Shown here: positions 8,835-20,319 of the stretch, one piece after another
Numbering within the stretch: the stretch's first letter is position 1
How the letters are laid out: every line of letters begins with the position of its first letter
Source: Balamuthia mandrillaris
Lineage: Eukaryota; Discosea; Longamoebia; Balamuthiidae
Length of the DNA: 64,000 bases
Assembly (NCBI GenBank): GCA_031835245.1
Contig: JAVKOQ010000036.1
Coordinates: forward strand, 67,001 to 131,000
Reading direction: 5' to 3'
Program-made: the position numbers and the translations under genes
Notes under the pieces: generated by a model
What the model saw: only the letters and a program-made list of their open reading frames with translations
Told to the model about the DNA's origin: nothing
Databases searched by the model: none

Positions 8835-10343
8835 TTACTGCAGGTTGTTGGCAGCAGGGGAGGAGGCAGAAGAGGGAGGCATCATCATCATGGGGGCGTA
8901 CTCGGGGTACTGCGGGTATACGATGTAGTAAGCGCCGTTGTTAACGGCACCGGCCTCATTGCCGGTGTTGGCGGGGCTCATCATGGGGAAGTAGAAAGGG
9001 GGTTGCAAGAGGGAGTGAGCCTCCTCCGCTTGGTTGCTCCAGGGTTGATCTCCTTCCTCCATCAACTTTTCTTCCTCCTCCGCAGTTCCCTTCTTCTTCT
9101 TTTGCCTCTTCATCTTCTTGTTGCTGGAAGATGAAGAAGAAGGAGAATAACCAGGATAAGAAGAAGAGCGGGAAGAAGAACAGCCGCTACGGCAGCAACG
9201 AACGCACAGGCAGCAGCAGGACACGCCCAAGAGAGCCACCGACAGGGTGAACATGGTCAGCCAGAGGACGCTCAGGAAGGCGTGCAACTGGTGCCTGAGG
9301 TTGCTGCTCTCCAACTCCTCCCTCATCATGGCCTGGCAGGCGGGGGAGAGGTTGTGGTAGTTGTGGAGGAAGCAGCTGCTGTGGAAGAGGGAGGCCTTGG
9401 TGTAGGGTGGTTGCAGCGCCGGGCAGAACGTTACCCTGTCCTTGTGGCAGGCAGCATAGAGGCTCACGTGCTCCTTCAGGGGATCATCATGGTGACCGTG
9501 GTCATCGTCGTCGGCAGGCCAAGGGCGATCGGCACCATCAACGGGGACAGGGCCAGGAGTGGGTCCGTCCTCAATGTCGGTGTAGGTCATTTGGAAGAGC
9601 TTGTGGAGGCGGAGGCACTGGGGGGAGAAGGCATCCTGGTTGAAGGCGAAGCAAGGCGAGCGGAAGAGGGAGATCACAGAGTGAGACACCTCGGGGCAGA
9701 TCTCCTCACGGTCCCTCATGCAGGCTTCATAAAGGTCAGCCGCGCTCACTTCTTCGTCCTCATCTTCATCCTCCTCCTCCTCGTCAAAGTCAATGTCTTC
9801 ATCCTCATCCTCCTCGTCAAAGTCAAACTCTTCACCCTCGTCAAAGTCAATGTCTTCGTCCTCTCTCTCCTCGTCCTCATCTTCATCCTCCTCCTCCTCC
9901 TCCTCATCGTCAAAGTCAAAGTCAAAGTCTTCCTCCTCTTCTTCAAAGTCTTCCTCCTCGAGGTCAGCGCCGTCCAGAAGGAACTGGTCCAAGAAGGAGC
10001 TGAAGGCTTCAAGGCAGGAGTCGCTCAGCTGGTCCCAAGCTCCCTCAAAGCAGGCCGACTCGCCAAAGAGCAGCTCGGGGGTGTAGGGCGGCTCCAGCTC
10101 GGGGCAGAAGCGAAGGCGGTCCTCATGACAGGCCGCGTAGAGCGTCCACGGCAGGTAGTCGGGAGAAAAGGGGACGGGGGGCATGATTTTGGGGGAGGAG
10201 GGGGAAGGGGGAGAGAGCTGCTCGGGTGGTAGCTGTTGCACCTCCTCCTCGACCGCCAGCTGGGCTTGGGCGTGGTTGGGGGTCACCCCCATCAATAATA
10301 CGGCTCCCACCAGCACAACGGCAAACAGTTGGAGAACCTTCAT
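8835..10343 (-). CDS. Type I membrane protein with three cysteine-rich GLG1-like repeats
   Basis: One uninterrupted frame, 502 residues. A signal peptide (MKVLQLFAVVLVGAVLLMGV) is followed by three related modules: LYAACHEDRLRFCPEL, LYEACMRDREEICPEV and LYAACHKDRVTFCPAL, each continuing to a pair SxCF...LSxxC. The spacing C-x3-DR-x3-C resembles the Cys-rich repeat of Golgi apparatus protein 1 (GLG1/ESL-1). Between modules one and two lies a long Asp/Glu tract (about residues 130-200). One transmembrane segment (around residues 365-388, LWLTMFTLSVALLGVS) is followed by a Cys cluster, possibly palmitoylated, and a tail with Pro/Tyr-rich YPQYPEYAP. The acidic tract suggests cation binding in the secretory pathway. 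Family assignment is inference from cysteine spacing. Confidence 0.75.
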   Translation of the reverse strand: MKVLQLFAVVLVGAVLLMGVTPNHAQAQLAVEEEVQQLPPEQLSPPSPSSPKIMPPVPFSPDYLPWTLYAACHEDRLRFCPELEPPYTPELLFGESACFEGAWDQLSDSCLEAFSSFLDQFLLDGADLEEEDFEEEEEDFDFDFDDEEEEEEDEDEDEEREDEDIDFDEGEEFDFDEEDEDEDIDFDEEEEDEDEDEEVSAADLYEACMRDREEICPEVSHSVISLFRSPCFAFNQDAFSPQCLRLHKLFQMTYTDIEDGPTPGPVPVDGADRPWPADDDDHGHHDDPLKEHVSLYAACHKDRVTFCPALQPPYTKASLFHSSCFLHNYHNLSPACQAMMREELESSNLRHQLHAFLSVLWLTMFTLSVALLGVSCCCLCVRCCRSGCSSSRSSSYPGYSPSSSSSSNKKMKRQKKKKGTAEEEEKLMEEGDQPWSNQAEEAHSLLQPPFYFPMMSPANTGNEAGAVNNGAYYIVYPQYPEYAPMMMMPPSSASSPAANNLQ

Positions 10344-10759
10344 CCCAGTGCCTTGTACGAAGCTCCTTTTAAAGTGGAAAAAAAATCAATCAAACAACGG
10401 GGAGTAGAAAAAGCGTAGCGTTGTGTCAACTTCCTTTTTTTTATGAACAAAAAAATAAATAAAAAAAAATAAATAAAATAATTGGCGAACCACAACGAAA
10501 TTTTGTGGTTTTTGTGGAGTAAACCTCAAAAGTTTCCTTTTCCATGCGTCCTTAACCTAATTCCGAGAATCTTCGAAATCGCCCGAACCAATGGGAATCA
10601 AGTATTGTGAAAACTCGACGAAGTTGCTGCGCGTTCCTCCAATCCGAACGTTGAAGGAAAAATGGGAAAATTCGCGTATAACCCTAACCTAAAATTTCGC
10701 GGCGACAAGAAAGAAAAAAAAAGAAGACAAAGCATGTAACTTTACTTTTATCATTGCGC
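10344..10759. other. Intergenic region, AT-rich
   Basis: Promoter side of the GLG1-like gene and 3' flank of RED. It contains a CCAATGGG box near 10589 and A/T runs; no gene is seen. Confidence 0.5.
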
Positions 10760-13700
10760 TCAGTCTCGTCCTCCAGAGGGTCCTGGTTTTTTCTTTGCGC
10801 TGAGGAACTTGTTGATCTGTTGCACCTCCTTGTTGAGCTTTGCGTGCTTGTCCTTCTTCTCTGCCTTGAGGGCGCCTTTCTTCCTTCCATCTGACATCTT
10901 AACTCCAAACTGAAACGCCGCTCTATTTTTTAAATGATGCCATTAGAAGAGAGAGACAAGAGAGAGAGAGAGAGAGAGAGAAAGAAGCATTACTTTGGTG
11001 TAGCTTCCAAGCTAGCATTATACCGATCCCAGGCCTCATCGTTCTCAAAGTGCCAAGGCTTGACCCGCTTTCTAGCCCTGGTGCCCTGATCCATCTTTGT
11101 AAAGTCGGCCTCCTCATCGCTGGCATCATCCTCCTCCACAATGGAAGAGGAGAACGTGCTCTCGTAGGAACCAGGATAACATTCCGAGTAGGTGTCTGAT
11201 ACAAAGGAAGGATCCCGCTCTCGTTTGTCTTGCTTAGTTTTGTCATCCTTTCGGCGTGTGAAGAGACTATCGTCTCTTCGAAAGACGGTGGCCAGTCCTC
11301 TGTCCCTGGCTTCTTGGTCGGACCAAGAAGTGGAGTATGTCATTGCCATCGAAGAAGACTGTGACGCTTTCTTTTCTTTTTCTGTTTCCTTTGTTGTCTT
11401 TGCTGTCGAAGAAGATGAAGGAGGAGGCATGCGTTGGGCATCATCTTGTTGATACTGAGCATCAGTGTCGGGATAAGCTTCAGCGGCAGATGGGTAATAT
11501 TCTTCAACGCTTTGCTGTGGAAGAGGAATAGCAGGACCGTAAACTTCTTCTGCAGAAGGATACATTTCTGGCATTGATGGACCTGATTCTTCGTTGTCCA
11601 TTCTTGGATATGAAGGCCCAATGGCAGCTTGTTCCTCGTCTCCTTCTTCTTCTTCGTCTTCTTGCAGTTCTTTCAGAAGTTCTTCGGCCATCGCAGCCTT
11701 GTCTTTTGTGTCTCCAGCTTTGCTTGTTCGTTGTTGAATCAAGTTCATTATTTCTTTTGTCTTTTGCTTGTTTCGTTCTTGTCGTTCTTCTGTGGTGATT
11801 GCAGTTTCTTTCTCGTCTTGGTCTTCTCTCTTTCGTTTCATGTTGAGTTGTTCTTGTAAGTGAGATGGCACTATTGCCGCTCCTTCCATCCTACTTGTTT
11901 CTTTTTGGTTCTCTTCCTCTTTATTCTCCTCTTCTCCCTCTTCCTCCTCTTCCTCTTCCTCCTCTTCTTCATGAATGCTTCTACCGAAGTACCCTTCTTC
12001 CTTCGACGTGGAGAACAAAGTCTTTTGTTGTATCCAGTTCTTTTCGGTTTCGTGTAGAGTGCGTGGCAGAGTATTCACTTTTGCAAGAGCTGCCGCTTCT
12101 TGTTGTTCTTTGGTAGGTTCGCAGACGTAATCTCCCATATCTGGAAATATACTATAACAACATAAAAAAAAAGAGTTAGCTTGTTGAACAACGGAGAAAG
12201 GGAGAGGAGAGGAGAGAGAAGGGAGACAAACTCGTCATCGTCATCCAAGGCTTTGGGTTTCATAAATCCAAGTATTGGTACCATGCTAGCTTTCTTTTCG
12301 GTTTCTTTCCGCGTCTCTTCTTCTTCGCGTTCTCGTTGTCGTGCTTCTTGTTTCTCAATCTCCATTCTCTCCGTTGCATTATTGTCTTTCTTATTTCTTT
12401 CATCCTCTTCTCCTTCTCTCTTCTTTCTTTTCCGTCTCATCTTACTGTGTGCTCTTGAAGAAGGGTGAATGTACTTCATAATGTTTTGCAGTTGCTCCAA
12501 AAGAGCCTCGGGTAGCTCTCCAGAGCGCATCTTTGGGGGTACTTGAGGACAATCCTCTTTGCTTCTCATCAACACTGTCGGCAGCTCACTCATCGCGCCA
12601 TTGCCAGACAGATGAAAGACAAAAGTTGTTCTGCCTTTGAGAAAAGTCTCGACCATAGTGGCCGTGTTGCCGTCGCGTTTATGCTTTTGCTGTTCGGCTT
12701 GAACAAAACCGCAAATGTTGTTTGCCATGGCGGAGTGGCACTGAGGTTGTGCTTCATCTCCTTCTTCCTTGTTCGCGTCGTCTGTTGCCATTTTCACTCC
12801 TTCTGTTGCTGTTTTAACTCCATCGCTGCAAAAACAAAGCAAGCAGTAAAAAGCTTAGGCAACGTAAAAAGATAGTTCAAAAGTGCGAAAAAAGAGAGCC
12901 TTACTTTGATGGTGCTTCGCGTTGCTCTACTTGGCTTCTGATCTTGGATAGAAGAGCAAAGTCCAAGCCTTTCACAAGGTGGGTGTGTTCCATGTCTCCG
13001 CCTAGGTATTTGCTCTCTTCTATGGCCTTTTGTCTGGCTTCTTCTGCTGACATATCACTCCTTTTTTTGTTTGCTTGTTAAACAAAAGATGACGAGGAAG
13101 AGCGAAGCAGAGAGAATGAGAAACGAGGCTGAAAGGCAGAGAAGTTGAAGAGAAAAGCGAACGAACGAAAGAAGCAGAGCAGTGGGAAGAGCACAAGAGA
13201 AGCAGAGAACGAGTGAACGCGAGAAAGAGAGAAGCAGAGAGGAGAAGAGTACTGAGCGAGTGGAGGAACAGCAGCAAGGCCAGCAGTGGTGGCGGCGGCA
13301 GCGTGCAGCTCTGTGGCGATGTCCTCATAGTCGGGGTTGGCCAGGCCCAGCCTCCGTTCCTTGGCTCTGTCCCTGTACTTGGGCGCTTTCTTTTGTTTCT
13401 TGCCTGCTTTGCCCTCCGCAGCAGCAGCCCCCTTCTCCTCGCTCTTTCCTTTGCGCTGCATCTTGGATTTCTGTTGTCGATCCTTCTTCATTTGTTGTTG
13501 AATGAAATCTTTCGTTTCTCTGATGAAATCAATTATCATCAATTGGTTGTTAAAAAAAAAGTAGCAAACAAAAAAAGAGGTGATGAACGCACGTAAGGCT
13601 GAGTCCCTTTCGAGAGTCTGAGGCGTGGCTCCCACCCCCTCCGCCGCCGCCGCCGCCGCTGCTAGGGCGGAGGGGAGTCATCATGATCTTTCGGAAATCT

Positions 13701-13833
13701 GCATTCTTCCTTGGTCGAGCCTCTATCAATAAATTAATTTTTTTAAAAAAAAAAACACACACAACACAGACGTGCTCGTCAGTCCACTGAAAGAAAAAAA
13801 AAAGAGGAACAAGAAGCAAGAAAACAAACCCAT
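10760..13833 (-). CDS. IK: RED / IK splicing factor homologue
   Basis: Seven exons in transcript order: 13833-13830, 13722-13593, 13519-13253, 13057-12905, 12825-12232, 12151-10994, 10922-10760; phases close to 822 residues. RED_N features: ADFRKIMMTP, KYRDRAKERRLG, then ESKYLGGDMEHTHLVKGLDF. RED_C features: DIFPDMGDYV, a charged middle, SDTYSECYPG, FTKMDQGTRARKR, and the last exon AAFQFGVKMSDGRK. Human RED shows the same blocks in the same order. RED is a component of the activated B complex of the spliceosome and is needed for mitotic progression. The first exon contributes only ATG plus one base and is the least certain part. The last exon alone looks like an isolated 45-codon gene but splices cleanly. 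Confidence 0.92.
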
Positions 13834-14221
13834 GATTGCAGAACAAAAGTGGAGAACAGAACCGATGCTCTTTTCTTTCTTTTTTTTTTTGCTTTAGTGT
13901 CGACGTTAAAAATATTGTTAACGAGCGGCGTCGAACAGCACACGTAGAGAAATTTCCCTCCAAATATTTCAATTCAATTTTTTCCAGGAAAACAACGGTT
14001 GTCGACAAAAAGGATATGGCGGGAAGCAGACAAAAGAAAGGCGGGAAAAAAAAAAGCGGTTTTTTTGCTTTCTCTCTCTTCCTCTCTGCGCACGGTTTTT
14101 TTTTTTTTAAAAAAAAGGGGTTATACTTGTTTTCGCCTTCTTCGGGGGCGGTGAGCTATTTCATTTTATTATTATATATTTTTTGGCCGCATCCGTCCAT
14201 CCATCCATCCATCCATCCATC
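13834..14221. other. Divergent promoter shared by RED (-) and POLD3 (+)
   Basis: 388 bp between start codons. It holds two GTCGAC palindromes (13899-13904, 14001-14006), two E2F-like sites and a (CATC)n run next to the POLD3 start. Confidence 0.6.
14018..14047 (+). promoter_or_regulatory. Two E2F/DP-like sites
   Basis: GGCGGGAA occurs at 14018-14025 and again at 14040-14047, about 200 bp upstream of POLD3. E2F binds TTTSSCGC and its complement. A replication gene is a typical E2F target, so the call is plausible but rests on motif only. Confidence 0.5.
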
Positions 14222-14223
14222 AT
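14190..14223. repeat. (CATC)n tetranucleotide run abutting the POLD3 start codon
   Basis: CATCCGTCCATCCATCCATC continues to CATCATGG, so the start codon is the end of the array. Confidence 0.85.
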
Positions 14224-14431
14224 GGCCGAAGATGATATGTACCTGGATAATTTGGAGGAGTGGGTGTGTGAGCATAAGAAACAGGTATACTCCACTCCCC
14301 CCAATTTTATTTCACTTTTTTTTGTTTTTGAAGCTGATTTTGTTTTGTTTTTTTTGGTGGATGCGATTTTTTAGGTCACATACAAATGGCTGAGCAATAC
14401 GCTGCAAGTGCCTTCCAATGTCGCCAAACAG

Positions 14432-14478
<47 letters not shown>

Positions 14479-14718
14479 CGTTGTCTCATCTCTATGCAAC
14501 GAACCAACAGAATGTTGTTCGCTTTTGCGGAGAAAAAAGGAGCGCAAGTGCAAACCGTTTATCTGCTCTCCGGCAAGAATAAAGCAGACCAACGCCACAC
14601 CATCACCCTCGTGCCCCAAGCCCAACTCGAAGGTCGTACTCCCCTGTTCTTCTCTTTGCTTTCCGCACGCGCCGGTTTTCCCTCTCGTGCTCTCGTTCTC
14701 CTCTCTTCTCTTCCCCAT

Positions 14719-14749
<31 letters not shown>

Positions 14750-16780
14750 CCGTTCGATTATTTTCTCACTCAACAAAACACAGAAATGAGGAAAATCTTT
14801 GAGGAGATCTCTTCTTTGCACGTCTACAGCGTGCAGGCCGTCCTTCCCAAAGACAGTGCAGAGATGTGGGCTGTGGACAATGCCCTGCAATCGGAACTCT
14901 TTGCGAAAGGGGGCGATCTCTCTGACAATCCCATTCTTTCCAATAGGTAGCTCTTCTCCGCTTATTCTTTCTTCTGGATTGCTCCTTTCATTGATAGTTT
15001 CTTCTTATTTTTATCTCATTTTTTAAGATGGAGTGCCATTGCATGCGCAGCTGCCAAAGAAAGAGTAATAATAAAACCTCCACAAGAAGCCACAAAAGTG
15101 GAAGACAACAAGAAACTTCCACAAACAACCAAAGCCAGAATCTCTCTTCCTCCAGTGAACATCACACCCATTTCTGCTTCGTCTTCTAAACAAACTACCA
15201 CCACTACTTCTCCAGAGGATCCTCGAAAGAAAAAGCAACAACAACAAAGCGACTTTATGCGAACCTACTTTACGAAAGCGGGAGAAGGCTCAACTTCTGC
15301 TAATGTACCTTCTTTAAGAGGCGCTCGTATCAAGAAGGAAGGAACAATGGACGCCTTTTTAAAGAAAGCGGCAGAGCAACAGAAAGTAAAGGCAGTTAAA
15401 GAGGAAAAAGAAGACAAAGTCGAAATGGAACAACTACCGATAGCGGTGAAACAGGAAAAGAAAGCAGAAGAGAAGGAGAGGGACCATGAACAGGAAGTAG
15501 TAGATAAAAACATGAAAATGGATGTAGTGGAAAAGGAGGAAGAAAATGAAGAGGATGATTTGGGACTCGGATTGAACAGCGATGAAAGCGATGAAGAAGA
15601 CGAAGTGGCAGATAGTAGCTCTCGTAAGAGGAGGCACAGACTTAGAAAGGCCAATAAGAAGCGGAAGCGAAGCGTTAATCGTTCTTCACTGCCTTCTCCT
15701 TCTCCTCTTTCCCTTTCTTTGGACACACCTCACAATGAGGAAGACATAAAGAAGGAAGAAAAAGCAATTAAGAACGAAGAAAACGAAGAAGAGGAAGAAG
15801 TTAAGCCGGCGAAACGACGAAGAGTGGATGACGAGCATGAAGATAGCGATTTTGTTTCGGAGACACCGACAAAAGCAAAGAAGCAGAAAAGGAATCAAAA
15901 GGACACAACCAAAGAGACGAAAGCGAAAGGAAAGAAAAAAGAAGAAGAAGAAGCGGACGAAGACTTTGAGGAAGATAAAGTGGCAAAGAAGCGTAAACCA
16001 AAGACGGTTACCAACAAGATAACAAAACAAGGAACCGGAAAGAAGAGGCTAAGTAAAAAGAAACTAGAAGCAGAAGAAGAGCAGGAAGCACAAGAGGAAG
16101 AAAAAGAGAATGTCGATCAAAAGAAGACGCCCAAAAAGTCAACACAGAAGCAGCAAAAGCAATCTCCGGGACGAGGTTTGGCCAAACCGGCTTCCCCTGT
16201 TGCAGCGAAATCACCACGAGGAGCCACTCGTCGCGTTCGTATCACCAAAACGTTCAAAGATGCCAAAGGCTACATGGGTTTGTTCCTTCTGTCCTTGTTC
16301 TCCTTCCAATTCTTCCACCGCTTTTTCTTTCTGCTTCTTGTTTTTGTTCTGCTTCCTCTTTTGTTCTTTGTTCTTTCTATTCGGGTCTCTGCTGTTGTTC
16401 TCTCATCTTCCCCTCTCTTCTCTCCATTCTTCTGGCTTATACTTTGGTTGTTTGTTTTGAAATCAGTGACAGAGGACGTTTGGGAAGACGTTCCTATCGA
16501 CGCAGCTGAACGCGAGCAAGAACAAGCCACCAACAACAGCAAGAAGAAAACTACGCCTGCTTCCGCTTCCTCCCCTAGCATCTCTTCTCTTTCAAGCATA
16601 AGCGGTGGAACTAATATCAAGAAAGAAAAGAAAGAAGATGATGATGAAGAAAGGAGCAGCGGCAATAGTAATCAAAGTAGCCCTGAGAAGAAGCACAGCG
16701 AGCTTGTGCGGCGGAAGGCACAACCTGTTGCCAAAACGACGCAAACCAACATCATGAACTTTTTACGCAAGGAGAAGTAG
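14222..16780 (+). CDS. POLD3: DNA polymerase delta subunit 3 (POLD3/Cdc27-like)
   Basis: Six exons: 14222-14284, 14375-14430, 14511-14632, 14784-14946, 15028-16277, 16467-16780; 655 residues. The N-terminus MAEDDMYLDNLEEWV...VTYKWLSNTLQVPSNVAKQ and then QVQTVYLLSG, LHVYSVQAVLPKD and RWSAIACAAA follow human POLD3 closely. The middle is a long, charged, disordered region rich in Lys/Glu with potential nuclear localisation signals (RKRRHRLRKANKKRKR). The very C-terminus is a PCNA-interacting box, QTNIMNFL at residues 644-651. The protein tethers polymerase delta to PCNA during replication. E2F-like sites upstream suggest S-phase control. Confidence 0.93.
14432..14475 (+). repeat. (CT)n microsatellite in POLD3 intron 2
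   Basis: Dinucleotide run on the sense strand, directly after the 5' splice site. Confidence 0.9.
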
Positions 16781-16991
16781 CAACAGAAAGAGCACAAACG
16801 AGAAGAAAGAAGAGTGATCTTCTATCTCTCTTTTTGTAGCAATTTTCCTACTGACTGTTATTTTATTGGTATTCCTCTTTACTTGATCTTCTTTCGTCTC
16901 TTCTCTCCTTCCTTTGGCTTTCTTCTTCAGTTTTTTTTTGTCTCTTCTGTATCCTTCTTGTTCGCTTCCTTCAGTTCTTTCCAACTTTCTT

Positions 16992-18588
16992 TCAGAAGAG
17001 AGAACAAGCTTGACAGGTTTGTTGCTTGACAGCGTTGGAGGCTTCTGCACCATGGCCAGAGAAGAGAGGAGAGGGAACCGCTTCCTGCAGAGCTTCCGCT
17101 TGTTCCAGACGACGCTCTCTTTGCTTCTCCACTTCCTCTTTCTTTTTCCTTTCTTCCTCCTCTTCCTTCCTCTTCCTCTCTTTTTCTTTCTCTTGTTTTA
17201 CTTCGTGTTCTCTTTGCTGTAATGCGGCTTCCTTCTCTTGTTCCTCCTTATCCATTCTCTCCATTTCTTCTTGAACCATCCTCTCTATTTCAACTCGCTC
17301 TCGTTCCTTTCTTTCTCGTTCTTCTGCGTCGTCTGCTTCTTGTTGCTTCCGTTGTTCATCCTCTTCTTGCTCCTCTTGCAGAACCGCAGCTCTAACTTCT
17401 GCTTTTTCTTCGGTCGGTTGTTGCTCTTCTTGTTGTTCGTTTTGTGGTTGAGCGACTTCTGATGCCTTTGTTTCTTCCTTCTTATCCACTGGGTCTTTCA
17501 CCTCATCTTTCTCTTTTGCCGCTTCCTCGACTTGCTCTTCCTTCTTTTTTCCTTTCTCTTTTTTGGCCTTTTTCTCCTCTTCTTTTCTTTTCTTCAACTC
17601 TTCTTTTGCTTTCTTCGCTGCCACTCTCTTCTCTTCCTCTTTTCTTTTCCTCTCCTCCTCTTTCTGTTTCTTCTCCTCCTCTTTCTTCTTCCTCTCTTCT
17701 TCTTTCTTTTTCTTTTCTTCCTCCTTCTTCTCTTCTCTTCTTCCCTCTTTTTCTTCTCCTCCTCTTCTTTCTTTTTCTTCTCTTCTGCTTTCTGCTCCTT
17801 CTCCGCCTCTTTCTTGCTCTTTTCTTCTTCCTTCTTTTGCGTTTCCTCTACCTTCACTTCTTTCTCCGTCACCTCCACCTTCTTCTCCTGTTCCTCCTCT
17901 TTTTCTCTTCCTTCACCCTTTTCTCCAGCCCATCCTCCTCCTTCTTCGCCTCCTCTTTCTTCTCCTTCCTCTCCTCCTCTTTCTTCGCCTCCAGCTGCAA
18001 CAGATAATCCAAATGGTGCAAGTGCCCCCTGTCCCCGCCGCTCTGCGTGAACTCCATGCTGTTGATGAAGCCCAGCCTCTTTTGCAGTGCCAACACCCCG
18101 TTCTTCCTCTTCTTCGCCAAGCGGAGCGTCATCTTGCCTTCTTCTTTCTTCTCCGCCACCCCTTCGCCATTACTCTTCACGTACTCTTCCACGATTTTGG
18201 CGTAGTTGGCAGGAAAGGAGGCCACCATCCCTTGCTTCTTCTTCGCCTTTGCCTTCTCCGCCTTCTTCGTTTCCTCGCCTTCTTCGCCTGCTTCGTCATC
18301 GAGTATGCCCCACCACCAACCGCTGCTGTCCTTGCGTTCCACGAGGATGTGAGCGCCCTTCTTGAAGCTGAGCTGGGGCACGCCGGCCACCTCTATCTTG
18401 GGCTCCCAGTCCCAAATGGCCTCCATGCGAAGGATGGGGTCGAACTCCTTCTCTCGAAGGAGGGCTTCCACAAGAGCTTCGTCCTCCTGATCCTCCTCCT
18501 CTTCTGCGTCCACCTTTTCTTCTTTCTTCTCATCGCTTCCTTCGCTTTGCGGCTCGGCGAACGTTACGGTCGTTTTTTCTGCTTCCAT
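16992..18588 (-). CDS. SH3-domain protein with long Lys/Glu coiled coil and C-terminal CaaX-like motif; two frame changes
   Basis: From ATG 18588 the first 240 codons contain an SH3 domain split by a charged insert: MEAIWDWEPKIEVAGVPQLS, KKGAHILVERKDSSGWWWG, then QGMVASFPANYAKI. A Lys/Glu-rich coiled coil follows but changes frame twice (near 17900 and near 17750), because the open stretches 17869-18588, about 17594-17878 and 16992 to about 17740 lie in three phases. No GT occurs between about 17720 and 17820, so a normal intron cannot explain the second change; an assembly indel in purine repeats, or a decayed gene, is likely. The last residues are CQACSLF, a possible geranylgeranylation motif (CaaF). 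A membrane-linked adaptor is inferred. Confidence 0.6.
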
Positions 18589-19225
18589 TTTTTTTTTGTG
18601 CTGGTTGGTTGGTTGGTTTGTTTTTTGAAAGAGGGTTTGAAAACAAAAAAAAAAAAAGACAAGAAACGAAGAAGTTGGTAAAAGAAGAAGAAGTAACGCT
18701 CTTCTGCAACCGGCAAAAAAAAAAAGAAAAAAGAGTTCCTTTCTTTTTTTTTTTAAATTCTTATTTTATTCTTTGTTGCGATAATTATTTAGTTGGGTCA
18801 TTGCATCTGACCTCCAATCGTGCTCCATTCGTGCAAGCCACAATATTTTTATCCAAATATTTTCCAATAAATTCGAGGGGTCATTCGTTATTTTTTCAGG
18901 GTCCCACCACAAACAAAATAACGAATAAATGCAATAACACAAAAATCCCACAAATTTTTTTTCCTGTAAAATTGAGGAGTCAGCTCATTTAACTCTGTGC
19001 ATAATGGTCGACTTCATTTGACACAAATGAAATGATCAAAAAAAAAAAAAAAAAGACAAAACAAAACTGCAGAGTGTAACATTTATCTATCTCCGCAAAG
19101 CCCAAAAACACAACAAGGCAGACAGGTGGGCTGCGGGGATCGCCAAAAAAAAAAAAAAACAACCACCCCCCCTTGCAGCTACAGGAGAGCCGAGGTCTCC
19201 TCACGCGCGCGCACACACGCAGGCC
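18589..19225. other. Divergent promoter between the SH3 gene and the K+ channel gene
   Basis: AT-rich and without a gene. It holds a 12-bp inverted repeat (ATTCGTTATTTT at 18883-18894 with its complement at 18915-18926), a GTCGAC at 19007-19012 and, next to it, a hairpin-like palindrome TTCATTTG-ACA-CAAATGAA at 19013-19031. Confidence 0.5.
19007..19031. promoter_or_regulatory. GTCGAC plus adjoining palindrome upstream of the K+ channel gene
   Basis: GTCGAC is followed directly by a perfect 8-bp inverted repeat with a 3-nt spacer. It lies 219 bp before the start codon. Function is inferred from recurrence of GTCGAC at other promoters. Confidence 0.45.
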
Positions 19226-19614
19226 ATGGGCTTCTTTCTGACCGACATATTCGAGCAGGATGGGTTGGACAGCCTTTCGATACCCATTCTGATCGGGGTG
19301 TACATCCTGTGCGGCGTGGTGCTGATCGTGGTGATGTGGGTGCTCACCCGCCTCTTGCCCAAGTCCGCCTTTCGGTGGACCATCACGCTGCGGCATGCTC
19401 TCACGAAAGTCATGTTTAGGAACGAGGTCAAAGGCGTGGCGGTGGCCATCTTTCATGTACGCCCCCTTATGTCATTTCCTCTTGCTTCTCGTTTGTTGTC
19501 GGCCCTGTCTTCTGTCTTGCTCTCTCTCTCTCTCTCGCCCTCGCTCTCTCTCCTCAGTCTCTCGTCCTCTCTCAGCCTCCGTTCTAGTTCTAGTTCTAGT
19601 TGTCGTTGTCGTTG

Positions 19615-19657
<43 letters not shown>

Positions 19658-20282
19658 GCCTCGTCCCTCTCTTCTCTTTGTCGTTCTCTTCTCTTTACCC
19701 ACTTTTATTCCTTTCTATGACTTTTTAACAAAAGAAAAAATGCTACAGGAAGTTGCAGCGACAATACTGAGCATGGCTTCATGTGGTTTATTTATTTATC
19801 TCACCACCCAAGTGACAGGAGGCCACGAAGGTGTGTTTGAACAGCGTTGGGTCATATTCATGGAATTCTTTATATCGTGCTTCTTTCTCTACGACTTCTT
19901 CATCTGGTTCACCTTAGAGGAATCGAAGTTTGTACTTCTCTTTCTTTGATCGTTTCTTTTCTTTATTGCTGGTTTCTGTTGGTCATAGTGGTTCTCTTTG
20001 GCACCTGTGTGCGGGGGATATTACCTTTGTTTCTTGAAAATGTTTCTTTCCTTCATTCTGACTTTTGTACTGCTTGGAGATGGCTATTCTTCTTGCGACC
20101 AATAGCAGTGGTGAACGTGTTGACTATAATGCCAGGATTGGCAGGTCCATTCATCTCTCGTTACTTTTACGGCTTCCTCTTCCTTCGCTTCCTTCGTTTC
20201 CATCTTGCTCTCCTGTCGCTCCGTGATTATGGAGTCACTTTCAAGTTGCTTTTCATCCGCGTCTCGCGTAAGTTCTTGTTCA

Positions 20283-20319
<37 letters not shown>

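Noticed and set aside
10760-10897. A separate small basic protein of 45 residues starting MSDGRKKG
   Set aside because: It is the last exon of RED: it matches the RED C-terminus and splices in phase from the previous exon.
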